From positions 1 to 20,422 of the forward strand of contig JBAXDX010000052.1 of the NCBI GenBank assembly GCA_037140715.1: a DNA stretch of 20,422 nucleotides, in the 5' to 3' direction. Shown one piece after another: positions 1-10,100 of this stretch (its first letter is position 1; each line of letters opens with the position of its first letter). Source of the DNA: JAUZPB01 sp037140715 (lineage in GTDB: Bacteria; Bacteroidota; Ignavibacteria; Ignavibacteriales; SURF-24). The position numbers and the translations under genes were made by a program. Below the pieces are notes generated by a model that ran no database searches, was not told the origin of the DNA, and saw only the letters and a list, made by a program, of their open reading frames with translations.

Positions 1-53
1 GCATATCGTCCCTCTAACGAGACAATCAATATTTTACTATAAAATTTGCAACT

Positions 54-3000
54 ATGCTTAAGGACTTAAGAACAAAAGTAGCTGAATCAGTACAACCTTT
101 CCAAAAGCCGGAGGAACTGCAGTGGAAATACTGGCTGAAAGTACCCGCACATAAAGCCATGCCGTTTAATTTCGAAGAAACGGACTTTATCAGCCGCGGC
201 TACTTCTTCGATGACTGGCTGGATTATGTTTCTAACTTCACGCTCAATTTCCGCCTGAACGATATGGCGATTCTTCAGCGCAGAGCATTTAACCGCTGGC
301 TCAAAATAAGTTCTACAAAACTAAAACCTTTTATTCTGCCTGTGGCACGCTCCCACAGGATATTCTTCAGCCTTGTACAAGGCAAAATATCAGACAAGCT
401 TCCCCTTAGCAATAGTTTCACGCCACTTATCTCCAGGGTGTTTAATTATGAACATGAAATTGCCCCAGCTGAAGTAAATGAAATTATTTTTTACAGTCAG
501 CAAAGTGAAACTTATCTGATTAGCTGGCAGAATAACCCTGCCCTGCTTTACGATGATGTCCAGTCTTCTGGATTTTTTCTTCCTGAGCAATACGCATCCC
601 TGATGACTGATGAGAATATTTACCCTGATAATTCCGTTTTCAGATGGGAGTTGCCAGACATAGACAGTAGCCATGAGTTTATTTTCTATGACTCCTTCAG
701 CCAGCTCAATACGGACATACTTGTTAACTGTTTATTCACAGCGAAAGCCGTAAGCCAAAACCTGATGCCTGCCGGTAACGATTCCGGTTTTATCAATGAT
801 AAAACTACTTCGGACTTCTTTTTGTATCAGTCCCCGCCTTCGCTCAATCTGCTGGATATCTATGTTCCGACTTATGAGATGGAACTGCTTGAAAATTCCG
901 TAACCAGGACAAGCGCAATCGACATAAAAAAGCTTTTCCCTGACATGGAAAGTAAAACAGAAAAATACGACCAGTACAAGCTTGAATTTAAGAACGAAAT
1001 CAGCATTATAAAACCCTTTGCATCTCACAGACTTAAAATTAAAAGCAGCGGATTTATAGTTTATCCGGTCTCGCTGGATGAGGCTCCCGATATTTCCAGG
1101 AATCTTCTGAAGGAAGCAAAAACATCATTGTTGGCACAAAGAGGAAAACTTTCGCCCGATGAGATATTCCTCAAAATGGTTAACTTAACAGAACCGGACG
1201 AAAATGAGATCAGCCATTTCCCTGAGACAATCACAAAACATAAAGACCCTGTCTATTATCCATCGTTGCAGAATCCGGCAGATTTCGAAAGACAAATACC
1301 CGAACAATCCCCCAACGACCTCTATGAGTTCCAGCATCAGGGCGTTGATATGCTTATTAATAATTCATTCGCACTTTTATCGGATGAAGAGGGACTGGGG
1401 AACATAATTCAGGCTGTATTTGCCCTGAAGAACCTCTACAAAAAATGCGGAGTCAGTTCAACGCTGATTGTTTGTAATCAGGCAGATATTGGACAAGCCG
1501 GAACAAACAGACTCTCACCAGGCGCTGAAGGCTGGATGGGTTATCTGGATACCTTTGCTCCTGAGTTATCGGTTGTCAGATTAAGTTCAGACAAGGCAAA
1601 AAGAACCGGGCAATGGAATACCCGGGCAGACATTCATCTGATTTCCCATAATAACCTCCTGAACGATGAAGCTGAAGAGATAATTAACTACAGCCGCCTG
1701 AGGGAGTTCAACGCCGTTATCCTCGACAACTACCAGTCTTTCAGGCTGACAAGTTATCAGCGCGAAAGAATTTTCGGCAGGCTCAGGCTTCGCTTCCTCT
1801 GGATACTGGATAACAGTCCTGTCAAAAGCTTTGAATCTAATGTCATTTCCTATTTTTTATCCAAAACAGTTATGAAAAGTTCCGTCTTTGTACAGAACAA
1901 ACCCATAAATTTTGGAAACTTTACCCTGAGACGCCTTCGTAAAGAGGTTAACACACAGGTTCCGCAAAGAATTTACCAAAACAGATGGCTGGAACCAACC
2001 AGTGAACAGCTTAAAGAATATAACACCATCTTTGAACAGGGACAACTCAGGTTATACTCATCGGTTGAAAAGGACAATCTCTTTATTATCCGCCCACAGG
2101 TCTTTGCAATACTCCATGAAATAATGCAGACGCTAAACTTCTCTGCAAACGATGGTCTGAGCTTCAAGGCTGATCTGTTGCTCGATGAAGTCCGGCACAT
2201 ATCTGAAAGGAAGCAAAAAATAGTAATTTTCTCGCAATACGAGAAATACGGCTTAAAAAAAATCGAGGATATGTTCCATGAACATAAAATAAACTTCGTA
2301 ACCTGCCGCTCCGGCATGGACGATAATGCCATAGAACAGGTAAGTCATACTTTCAGGACAGACAGCGGGGTCTGCGCTTTCCTTGCCGATATAAAAGCTG
2401 TCAATAAAAAGCTTGACCTTGGAAATTTTAACCATATCATCCATTTTGACCAGTGGTGGAATCCGGTTTCGCTCTGGCTGGCTGAAGATAAAGTTTGCAG
2501 CACTAACAATGCCCCTTTACAGATACAGTATTACAGGACTGCCGGTGTAATTGAAGAAAAGATTTACCAGTGGCTCCCGGATAAAGGATTACTAAATAAA
2601 ATTATCATCGAAACCCTGGCCCCCTCTTTTGTTGCAGACCAGATAACCATAAATGAATGGCTTGACTTATTTGATGTTCAGCCTGCTCCGGAAACAAACG
2701 CATCCGAACCAGTCATTAATCTGAATCAGGTAATGATAACTATGGGTGAAATGGATTCTAATAAAATCATGGATGTAATCAGTCAGCTACTTATTAAGAC
2801 GGGATTTTGCAGAATCAGCACAATTAGTTACCCGGGGAATGATAACAGAACAGTCCTGACAGCCTCCAAGACTATCTCCGGCAAAGAGGAGGATATATTG
2901 ATAATGACAGACCTGAATGATACGGTAACCGAAGAGATGCTGAACAATTTTATCAGTATTATAAGCTCAAAAAGCAATATTAGTTACGGAGTCATAATAA

Positions 3001-3116
3001 CTGCCGGAATATTCGCGCCCGAATGCTGTAGGTATTCTGTAATTAAAAATAACCTTCTGACACTAATTGACGGCAGGCTGCTTGCCGGATATTTAGCCCG
3101 GCATCGGCTGATTTAA
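54..3116 (+). CDS. SNF2-family helicase-like protein, apparently ATPase-dead, with Mrr-like C-terminus
   Basis: The 1020-residue product has an N-terminal half (1-420) that I do not recognise. Residues 424-640 follow the SNF2 ATPase lobe and 700-850 the helicase C lobe. The Walker A site, normally DEMGLGKT, reads DEEGLGNI (444-451), so the phosphate-binding Lys is Asn. The DEAH-type motif reads LDNYQ (557-561). Motif III (LTGTP in the family) is LDNSP (585-589). The LRR element (624-626) and the Asp-Gln-Trp-Trp-Asn-Pro motif V region (799-804) are kept, but the following QAxDRxxRIGQ motif VI is LAEDKVCSTNN (809-819), losing the arginine finger. Residues 905-1016 resemble an Mrr-type PD-(D/E)XK domain, best at the end (IITAGIFAP, LIDGRLL), but the usual Gln-x-Lys strand reads LIMTD (949-953). 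SNF2 membership is well supported; loss of catalysis and the Mrr assignment are inferences. No disruption interrupts the long frame, which argues for a selected protein. Only 53 bp upstream are visible, with no clear Shine-Dalgarno. Confidence 0.8.
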   Translation: MLKDLRTKVAESVQPFQKPEELQWKYWLKVPAHKAMPFNFEETDFISRGYFFDDWLDYVSNFTLNFRLNDMAILQRRAFNRWLKISSTKLKPFILPVARSHRIFFSLVQGKISDKLPLSNSFTPLISRVFNYEHEIAPAEVNEIIFYSQQSETYLISWQNNPALLYDDVQSSGFFLPEQYASLMTDENIYPDNSVFRWELPDIDSSHEFIFYDSFSQLNTDILVNCLFTAKAVSQNLMPAGNDSGFINDKTTSDFFLYQSPPSLNLLDIYVPTYEMELLENSVTRTSAIDIKKLFPDMESKTEKYDQYKLEFKNEISIIKPFASHRLKIKSSGFIVYPVSLDEAPDISRNLLKEAKTSLLAQRGKLSPDEIFLKMVNLTEPDENEISHFPETITKHKDPVYYPSLQNPADFERQIPEQSPNDLYEFQHQGVDMLINNSFALLSDEEGLGNIIQAVFALKNLYKKCGVSSTLIVCNQADIGQAGTNRLSPGAEGWMGYLDTFAPELSVVRLSSDKAKRTGQWNTRADIHLISHNNLLNDEAEEIINYSRLREFNAVILDNYQSFRLTSYQRERIFGRLRLRFLWILDNSPVKSFESNVISYFLSKTVMKSSVFVQNKPINFGNFTLRRLRKEVNTQVPQRIYQNRWLEPTSEQLKEYNTIFEQGQLRLYSSVEKDNLFIIRPQVFAILHEIMQTLNFSANDGLSFKADLLLDEVRHISERKQKIVIFSQYEKYGLKKIEDMFHEHKINFVTCRSGMDDNAIEQVSHTFRTDSGVCAFLADIKAVNKKLDLGNFNHIIHFDQWWNPVSLWLAEDKVCSTNNAPLQIQYYRTAGVIEEKIYQWLPDKGLLNKIIIETLAPSFVADQITINEWLDLFDVQPAPETNASEPVINLNQVMITMGEMDSNKIMDVISQLLIKTGFCRISTISYPGNDNRTVLTASKTISGKEEDILIMTDLNDTVTEEMLNNFISIISSKSNISYGVIITAGIFAPECCRYSVIKNNLLTLIDGRLLAGYLARHRLI

Positions 3117-3200
3117 TGCTTTTGTACTGTTTTTAGTGCTGTTTTAAGAAAAAATGACTCTCCAGAGGTTTCACAGGAGCAACATCTGAACCGAAACTGA

Positions 3201-3301
3201 CTTATAAATCATTTTTCAGGCAAAATCGGAGACAGATTTACCTTAAAAATCATTTTTGAACACAGCTACGAATGCAGTTCGCTTCAAAAATCATTTTTGA
3301 A
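3201..3301. repeat. three 19-bp palindromic sites at 41-bp period, putative operator array
   Basis: Three copies of a 19-bp A/T-rich dyad with core AAATCATTTTT are centred on C at 3210, 3251 and 3292, exactly 41 bp apart. The last (3283-3301) is a perfect 9+1+9 palindrome; the first two match their own complements at 7 of 9 arm positions. The 22 bp between sites are not conserved, so this is not a simple tandem repeat. A spacing of about four helical turns puts the sites on one face of the DNA. They lie 115-215 bp upstream of the TatD/radical-SAM start, so a repressor or activator array is plausible. The role is inferred; the repeats are directly visible. The rest of the 3117-3415 gap holds an AT run (3371-3384) and no gene. 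Confidence 0.6.
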
Positions 3302-3415
3302 TCAGCATATTTCTGAAATAGTGATTTTTTCTGTACCAGGAACTGAAAATTAAATGGAAATGTCTCCAAAAATATATATATATTAACCCTTATCTGAAAA
3401 TAAAAAGGGAAAAAG

Positions 3416-4774
3416 ATGTTTGTAGATACACACGCCCATCTGTTTTATCCAAATTTTAAAGGAGAAGTCAGCGAAGTCATTGCCCGCGCCCGCGATGCCG
3501 GCGTTGATTATATCATTGTACCGGGGACTGATTTAGCCAGTTCAGCACAGGCTGTGGAACTGGCAGACAAGTATGATATTGTTTATGCCTCAGTCGGCAT
3601 CCACCCCCATGATACGAAGGAGTGGACAGACTCGTTGCCTGATAATATCGAACAACTCGCCGTTCATAACAAAGTTGTTGCCATTGGTGAGACCGGATTG
3701 GACTATTATTACGATTTTTCCCCTAGAGATGCGCAAAAAAAAGCTTTTACTGCGCAGATAGAGCTTGCCCTGAAGCTGAATCTTCCTGTAATTATCCATA
3801 ACCGCGAGGCTGACGAAGATATTATGAAAATAATCAGGTCGTATAAGGATACATGCCTGAAAGCGCAGTTTCATTGCTATTCAGGTTCGCTTGCCGATGC
3901 CATGGAATTTTTGGCAATGAATCATTTTCTCTCATTCACGGGTAATATTACATTCCAGAAAGCTGATAATTTAAGACAAGTGCTTAGGAACTTACAGGTC
4001 GAAAATCTTCTGCTTGAAACTGACTCACCGTTTTTAACTCCGGTACCGCGCCGCGGGCAAAGAAACGAACCGGCATATATCAGGCTTGTAGCTGAAAAGA
4101 TTGCCGAAATTCAGGGTATTTCAGTAGAAAATGTAGCCGCCCTGACTTCTTCCAACGCTTTCAGATTCTTCGGTATCGGTCTGAAGTCTGAGCTTACATT
4201 TACATACGAAACAGGCGGCTCGCTTTACGTAAACGTTACAAACCGCTGCAATGCAGACTGTGTTTTCTGCGACCGCAAAGGTGATGCTGTTATTAAGGGA
4301 TATAATCTTAAAATGAGCAAAACTGAAGAACCGCCGGCTTCAGTTTATATTAAGGAAATCGGCGACCCGAAACGCTACAAAGAGATTGTATTCTGCGGAT
4401 ACGGCGAGCCTGCGGTCAGGTGGGATGTGGTTAAGGAAATTTCCAGATACGTAAAGGATAGTGGTGGCATAACGCGGATGAATACTAACGGTCATGGCAG
4501 TTTTATTAATAAGCGCGACATCACTCCGGAACTTAAAGGTCTTATTGATTCAGTCTCAATAAGCCTTAACTCGGTTAACCCTGAAGTTTATGGCAAACTA
4601 ATGAGAGTCCCCCCTAAGATGCACGCGGAGATGCTTGATTTTGCCCGTAAAGCCAAGAATTATACTAATGTTGTAATGACCGTAGTCGGGTTAAGTAGCA
4701 TCGATACTGAGGAAGCCAGACTTTTTGTAGAAAATGAAATCGGTGTAAGTTACCGTACCAGGCCATATTTTTAA
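3416..4774 (+). CDS. TatD-family metallo-nuclease fused to a TatD-linked radical SAM domain
   Basis: This is a two-domain, 452-residue protein. Residues 1-255 are a TatD-type amidohydrolase: metal ligands are H6 and H8 (DTHAHL), E92 (GETGLDY), H128 (IHNRE), H153 (FHCYSG) and D203 (ETDSP), all in family order. Residues 265-452 are a radical SAM domain: C278-x3-C282-x2-C285 for the 4Fe-4S cluster, then GYGEP (328-332) as the SAM-contacting Gly-Glu-Pro motif, ending in an Arg-Thr-Arg-Pro-Tyr stretch. A radical SAM family known to sit beside or fused to TatD exists in protein family collections (TIGR04038, from memory), and this C-terminal half fits it. TatD proteins are metal-dependent DNases or tRNA/D-aminoacyl editing-related hydrolases; the chemistry of the radical SAM partner is unknown to me. 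The ATG is preceded by AAGGGA at 5 bp. The gene stands alone in its own transcription unit, by spacing. Confidence 0.92.
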   Translation: MFVDTHAHLFYPNFKGEVSEVIARARDAGVDYIIVPGTDLASSAQAVELADKYDIVYASVGIHPHDTKEWTDSLPDNIEQLAVHNKVVAIGETGLDYYYDFSPRDAQKKAFTAQIELALKLNLPVIIHNREADEDIMKIIRSYKDTCLKAQFHCYSGSLADAMEFLAMNHFLSFTGNITFQKADNLRQVLRNLQVENLLLETDSPFLTPVPRRGQRNEPAYIRLVAEKIAEIQGISVENVAALTSSNAFRFFGIGLKSELTFTYETGGSLYVNVTNRCNADCVFCDRKGDAVIKGYNLKMSKTEEPPASVYIKEIGDPKRYKEIVFCGYGEPAVRWDVVKEISRYVKDSGGITRMNTNGHGSFINKRDITPELKGLIDSVSISLNSVNPEVYGKLMRVPPKMHAEMLDFARKAKNYTNVVMTVVGLSSIDTEEARLFVENEIGVSYRTRPYF

Positions 4775-4884
4775 TTCACTCAAAAGAAAATTCAAGCATT
4801 TAATATCTATGTGTCTTCGCGGTTAAATTATTATTTCCGCCTGGTAATATTAAACCATGTCTTGGATTAAATTGTCTCAGAACT

Positions 4885-6018
4885 ATGAAAATATTAGTAA
4901 GCTGTTTATCAAATTCCTGGGGAGGCATGGAGATGTTTGCTGTCTCCAGCCTGAAGTTATTAATCGAATCAGGTTATATCGCTCATCTGGCGTGTATAAA
5001 AGAGAGTCCGATTGAACAAATAACACGGGAACTCCCGATACATAGAATATTATTTAAGAATTCAGCGAAGACACCCGTGAATATTTTGAAAATGTCAGGG
5101 AATTTATCCGGCAGACATTATGATATTATTCATACGCACGCATCGAAGGACCTGTGGATAATCGTCCCCGCTCTTAAACTGCTAAGGCTTCCGGCTCCGG
5201 TTGTTATGACAAAGCATGTAGGTTCGGCAATAACAAAGAAAGACCCGTTGCATAATCTGATATATAAACGGCTCGACCATGTAATCGCCATCTCTAATGT
5301 AATCAGGGAAAACACAATAGATACAACAAATATTGACGGTGAAAAAGTCACGGTGATAAATAATTTTGTTGATCTCGGGAAATACCGCAGGATTAAGGAT
5401 GTTTCATCTCTTCGCGAAGAATTTAATATTGGCACGTCCACAGTTGTTCTGGGTCTGGTCGGACGAATTACTCCTGGCAAAGGGCATAGCGATGTTATTG
5501 AAGCTGTAAGACTGCTCTCTGACGGGAAACCTGATATTAAGATAATTATCGCCGGCGGTTCATCGGAAAATGAAAAGGATTTTGAAAACAGACTGAGGAA
5601 CCAGGTAAAGGAATATAATCTTGAAGATTACATTATCTTTACCGGATACAGGAATGATATTCCGGAACTTCTTTCTATGTTCGATATCTTCCTATTCCCA
5701 TCGCATAACGAAGCGTTCGGACTCGCGTTGCTCGAAGCGATGGCTGTCGGCATCCCAAATATAGTCTGCTTCTCGGACGGAGTGAAGGATATTGCCGTTA
5801 AAGATGTTACAAGCCTGACTTATGACAAAGGACACCCCGAAACTCTTAGCGTACAAATATCCGGACTTATAAATAATTTACTGCTTCGTGAAAACCTTTC
5901 GTATCATTCATCTGAAAGAGCAAAACTTTTCAGCGCGGAAATATTTCAGCGTAAAATTGACCGGCTTTACCAGGATTTAATAAATAAGGCAGACAAAAAG
6001 GATAAAAAGAAAAGATGA
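4885..6018 (+). CDS. family 4 (GT-B) glycosyltransferase
   Basis: The 377-residue protein has the two Rossmann-like halves of a GT-B retaining glycosyltransferase. The N-terminal part opens with a nucleotide-fold strand and a Gly-Gly-Met-Glu loop (13-16), typical of GT4 acceptor-binding domains. The C-terminal donor domain carries RITPGKGH (194-201), the strand IIIAGG (220-225), and the E-x7-E pair E276/E284 in NEAFGLALLEAM. It is cytosolic, probably membrane-associated, with a Lys-rich tail. Donor and acceptor cannot be read from sequence; lipopolysaccharide, capsule or glycolipid synthesis are all possible. Its TGA stop overlaps the ATG of the pump adaptor gene (ATGA), implying translational coupling. 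The 110-bp upstream gap shows no clear ribosome site. Confidence 0.9.
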   Translation: MKILVSCLSNSWGGMEMFAVSSLKLLIESGYIAHLACIKESPIEQITRELPIHRILFKNSAKTPVNILKMSGNLSGRHYDIIHTHASKDLWIIVPALKLLRLPAPVVMTKHVGSAITKKDPLHNLIYKRLDHVIAISNVIRENTIDTTNIDGEKVTVINNFVDLGKYRRIKDVSSLREEFNIGTSTVVLGLVGRITPGKGHSDVIEAVRLLSDGKPDIKIIIAGGSSENEKDFENRLRNQVKEYNLEDYIIFTGYRNDIPELLSMFDIFLFPSHNEAFGLALLEAMAVGIPNIVCFSDGVKDIAVKDVTSLTYDKGHPETLSVQISGLINNLLLRENLSYHSSERAKLFSAEIFQRKIDRLYQDLINKADKKDKKKR

Positions 6019-7094
6019 AAATGAACTTAAAGATTGCAGTACCTGCGCTTTTAGGCGCGATAATTATTTTACTTATTATTTCAAGAATGAGAGATACTCC
6101 GGAAACTGCGCGAGCTGCAAGAACGGAAATACGTGGCGGGAAGTCCGCCATCATCGTTAACGCCAGCATTGTTAAAGCAGAAATACTTGAGAATAATATA
6201 GTGGCAACCGGTTCTCTGCTTGCTAATGAGGAAGTGGAAATCCGGAGTGAAGTTTCAGGTAAGATAACCAAAATTTATTTTAGAGAAGGCGGAAATGTTA
6301 AAAAGGGAGACCTGCTTGTAAAGATTAATGACTCTGATCTTCAGGCGTAGCTTGTAAAGGCTGAATATTATAAAAAACTTGCGGAGCAGAAAGAATACCG
6401 GCAGAAAATGCTTCTTAAACGCGAAGGCATCAGCCAGGAACTTTATGATAACGTTCTTAATGAGCTTAACATACAGGAAGCAGAGATTCAGATTATTAAA
6501 GCACAGATAACCAAAACCGAGATACACGCTCCTTTTGACGGTGCAATCGGTCTTAAATCAGTAAGCGAGGGCAGTTTTATCTCACCGGATACAAAAGTAG
6601 CTTCTCTCCAAAACCTGAGCTTCCTGAAGATTGATTTTTCTATTCCTGAGAAATATTCAAATCTTATAAAGACAGGTAGCCCCGTTACGTTTACAATTCA
6701 GGGAGATAACAAAAAGTATTCGGCTTCAGTTTATGCAATCGAACCAAAGATTGACCCGGTAAGCCGCACGCTTCAGATACGCGCTATTACAAAGAACAGT
6801 AACAGCCGGCTTCGCCCTGGTTCCTTTGCTAAAGTAGAACTTATTCTTCAGACTATCCCGGAGGCAATAATGATTCCAACCGAAGCTCTCTGGCAGGATA
6901 TTAAGGGCGCACGGGTTTATGTCAATAATAACAGCAAAGCGCAGTTAAAACCTGTTGAACTTGGTATCAGGAAAGACAAGACCATACAAATAACTAAAGG
7001 CTTAAGCATCGGAGATACCGTTATAACTACCGGCCTGATGCAGATTAAACAGGGCGTACCGGTTAAGATAGTTTTAATAAGCAACGATAAATAA
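6015..7094 (+). pseudogene. RND efflux membrane-fusion (adaptor) protein, split by an in-frame amber codon
   Basis: Reading straight through in one frame from 6015 gives a 359-codon HlyD/AcrA-type adaptor interrupted only by TAG at 6348-6350. Before the stop are a membrane anchor (about residues 5-23), the first beta-barrel strand and the first lipoyl half-motif (VSGKITKIYFREGGNVKKGD). After it come the alpha-hairpin (LVKAEYYKKL onward), the second lipoyl half (IHAPFDGAIG), the beta-barrel and the membrane-proximal domain. The family usually has Gln at this place (QA-Q-L), so CAG to TAG is the simplest explanation. The downstream half has an internal ATG at 6408, but a product from it would lack the anchor and part of the lipoyl domain. 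The partner pump gene starts 30 bp downstream and is intact. Either a recent nonsense mutation, a sequencing or assembly error, or suppression could explain this; TAG also ends the gene at 18546-18548, so general recoding is unlikely. Confidence 0.85.
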
Positions 7095-7124
7095 GATTAA
7101 TTATACAGTCAGAGAAAAATTATT

Positions 7125-10100
7125 ATGAGTCTTTCTTCATTAAGTATAAAACGACCGGTGCTCGCAATTGTTATGTCTGTTGCGATTATTCTTTTTGGTA
7201 TTATCGGCTACACATACCTTGGCGTAAGGGAATACCCCAGCGTTGATCCGCCGGTTATTACAGTCAGCACGAGCTACACCGGCGCTAATGCTGAAGTAAT
7301 TGAATCGCAAATTACCGAGCCTCTCGAAGAATCAATTAACGGAGCACCCGGTATCAGGTCGATAACATCGGTAAGCCGCGAGGGACGCAGTTCTATTACT
7401 GTTGAGTTTAATTTAGGTTCAGACCTTGAAACGGCGGCAAATGATGTGCGTGATAAAACTTCAGGAGCTATAAAGTCGCTACCTCTTGATACCGATCCGC
7501 CGGTAGTTTCCAAAGCGGACGCTGATGCAAGCCCGATCATTCTTGTTACAATAAAAAGCGATACGCGCGACCTGCTTGAACTAAGCGATATAGCGTTGAA
7601 TGTTTTTAAAGAACGTCTCCAGACAATCCCCGGCGTTAGTCAGGCACAGATTTGGGGCGAAAGGCGATACTCGATGCGCCTCTGGCTTGATCCACAGAAA
7701 ATGGCGGCTTATAAACTTACGGCAATTGATGTAAAAAATGTCCTGACGAAAGAAAATATAGAACTTCCGTCAGGCCGTATTGAGGGAGGGACAACCGAAC
7801 TTACAGTAAGAACTCTCGGGCGCCTTAAAACGGCTGAAGATTTCAATAACCTGATACTTCTGGAAGAAGCGGGTAATGTCGTCAGGCTCAGGGATGTCGG
7901 GCTTGCCGCATTCGGTCCTGAGAATGAACGGACAATCGTCAAGCGTGACGGAGTTCCGATGGTCGGACTTGCCATTGTGCCTCAGCCTGGTTCAAATCAA
8001 ATCGAAATAGCTGATGAATTTTATAAGGCAATCGATGTAATAAAGAAAGACCTGCCTGCCGATATTCAGGTCGGCATCGGCTATGACTATACTAAATTTA
8101 TCAGAAATTCCATTAAGGAAGTTGGAGAGACTGTTTTCATCGCCTTCGGACTGGTTATTCTTATTATCTTTGCGTTCTTCCGTGACTGGCGCACAACGCT
8201 TATCCCTGTTATTGCAATTCCAATCTCACTTGTTGGAACATTCTTTATCATGTATCTTTTTAATTTTTCGATAAATGTTCTGACGTTGCTCGGCATCGTA
8301 CTTTCCATCGGGCTTGTAGTGGATGATGCTATCGTGGTGCTTGAGAATATATTCGCAAAGATTGAAAAAGGAATGCACCCCGTTGAAGCCGGCATTAAAG
8401 GTTCGGCAGAAATTTTCTTTGCAATTGTTTCAACAACGGTTACGCTTGCAGCCGTATTTCTTCCAATTATATTTTTACAGGGACTTACCGGCAGGCTCTT
8501 CCGTGAATTTGGTATTGTTATAGCAGGTTCGGTTATCATTTCAGCATTTGTTGCTCTGACGCTGACTCCGATGCTTAGTGCAAAGCTGTTAAGACCTCAT
8601 GCCAGACACAGCTGGTTCTATGCAAAGACAGAACCGTTCTTTGTATGGATGACCGATGTTTATGAGAAAATGCTGGGGAAATTCTTAGTCAGAAGATGGC
8701 TTGTATTTGTAATCATTGCTGCTTCTGCGGTGATGATATATTTTGCCGGCGGTGCAATTCAGTCTGAACTTTCGCCGCTTGAAGACAGAAGTTTCCTGAG
8801 AATCAATTCAACCGCACCCGAAGGAGCAAGCTTTGAGTTTATGAATCAGTATATGGATCAGTTAGCTCAGACAATTTCCGATTCAATACCCGAGAATGAG
8901 GGAGTAATTGCCTTTACCGCTCCCGGCTTCGGATCATCGAGTGGCGTTAACAGCGGAAGTATTCGTATTACTCTTGTTGATCCTGACAAGCGCAAACGCA
9001 CCCAGCAAAAGATTTATGATAAGATTTCAACCATCTCAAAGCAATACAGCACCGCACGCTCGCTTGTTATTCAGGAACAGACCATTAGCGGAAGCCGCGG
9101 CGGTCTGCCCGTGCAGTATGTATTGCAGGCACCCAACTTTGAGAAACTGCAAAGCACACTTCCTAAGTTTTATGAAGCTGCGTCAAAGGACCCCGCGTTC
9201 AGCGTTGTGGATGTTAACCTAAAATTCAACAAACCTGAGCTTGATGTCAGCATTGACCGCGATAAGGCAAGTGCACTCGGCGTTTCTGTCGCTGATATTG
9301 CACAGACTCTTCAGGCGACTTTCAGCGGGCAGCGTTTTGGTTATTTCGAAATGAACGGAAAACAATATCAGGTAATTGGTCAGGTAGAAAGAGCTGAAAG
9401 AAGCGAACCGCTCGACCTGAGGTCTCTTTATGTAAAGAACAGCAACGGTAAACTGATTCAGCTGGATAATCTTGTCAATATAAAAGAACAGATTAATCCG
9501 CCTCAGAGATTTCATTACAACAGATTCATTTCAGCTACGGTATCGGCAAATCTTGCTCCTGGGCAAACTATGGGACAGGGTATAAAGGCAATGGATAATA
9601 TTGCAAAAAAAGTTCTTGATGAATCTTTCTCTACAGCACTATCGGGTCCCTCTAAGGATTTTGCCGAAAGTTCTTCGAGTCTGCTATATACATTTCTGCT
9701 GGCGCTTGTACTGATTTATCTTGTGCTCGCCGCCCAGTTCGAGAGTTTCCGCGATCCGCTGATAATTATGTTTACCGTGCCGCTTGCAATTGCGGGAGCA
9801 TTTGTATCCCTCTGGTATTTTAATCAGACGCTAAATATCTTCAGTGAGATTGGGCAGATTATGCTCATTGGACTTGTAACCAAGAACGGCATTTTAATCG
9901 TTGAGTTTGCAAATCAAAGAAAGAAGCAGGGGCTGACAGTTATTGAAGCTGTAAAAGAAGCATCAGTATCACGTCTGCGCCCAATCTTAATGACAAGCCT
10001 TGCCACAATACTAGGTGCTCTTCCTATCGCGCTTGCTCTTGGAGCTGGTTCACAGAGCCGCGTATCTATGGGAATTGCTGTAATCGGAGGACTTATTTTC

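Noticed and set aside
3201..3326. A CRISPR or tandem-repeat array with 41-bp units.
   Set aside because: Only about 16-19 bp per unit are conserved, two copies are imperfect, and there are only three units with no cas genes; a binding-site array fits better.
4775..4884. A small gene or RNA in the gap before the glycosyltransferase.
   Set aside because: No start with a ribosome site, no stable fold and no recognisable motif was found in the 110 bp.
6015..7094. TAG read as a sense codon (genetic-code recoding).
   Set aside because: The synthase gene at 17262 ends in TAG at the right place for the family, and no other internal TAG is seen in long genes, so general recoding is unlikely.
8087..8539. 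A 150-codon minus-strand ORF inside the pump gene.
   Set aside because: It is antisense to the strongly conserved TM2-TM6 region of the RND pump, has no family features, and is a shadow of that codon pattern.
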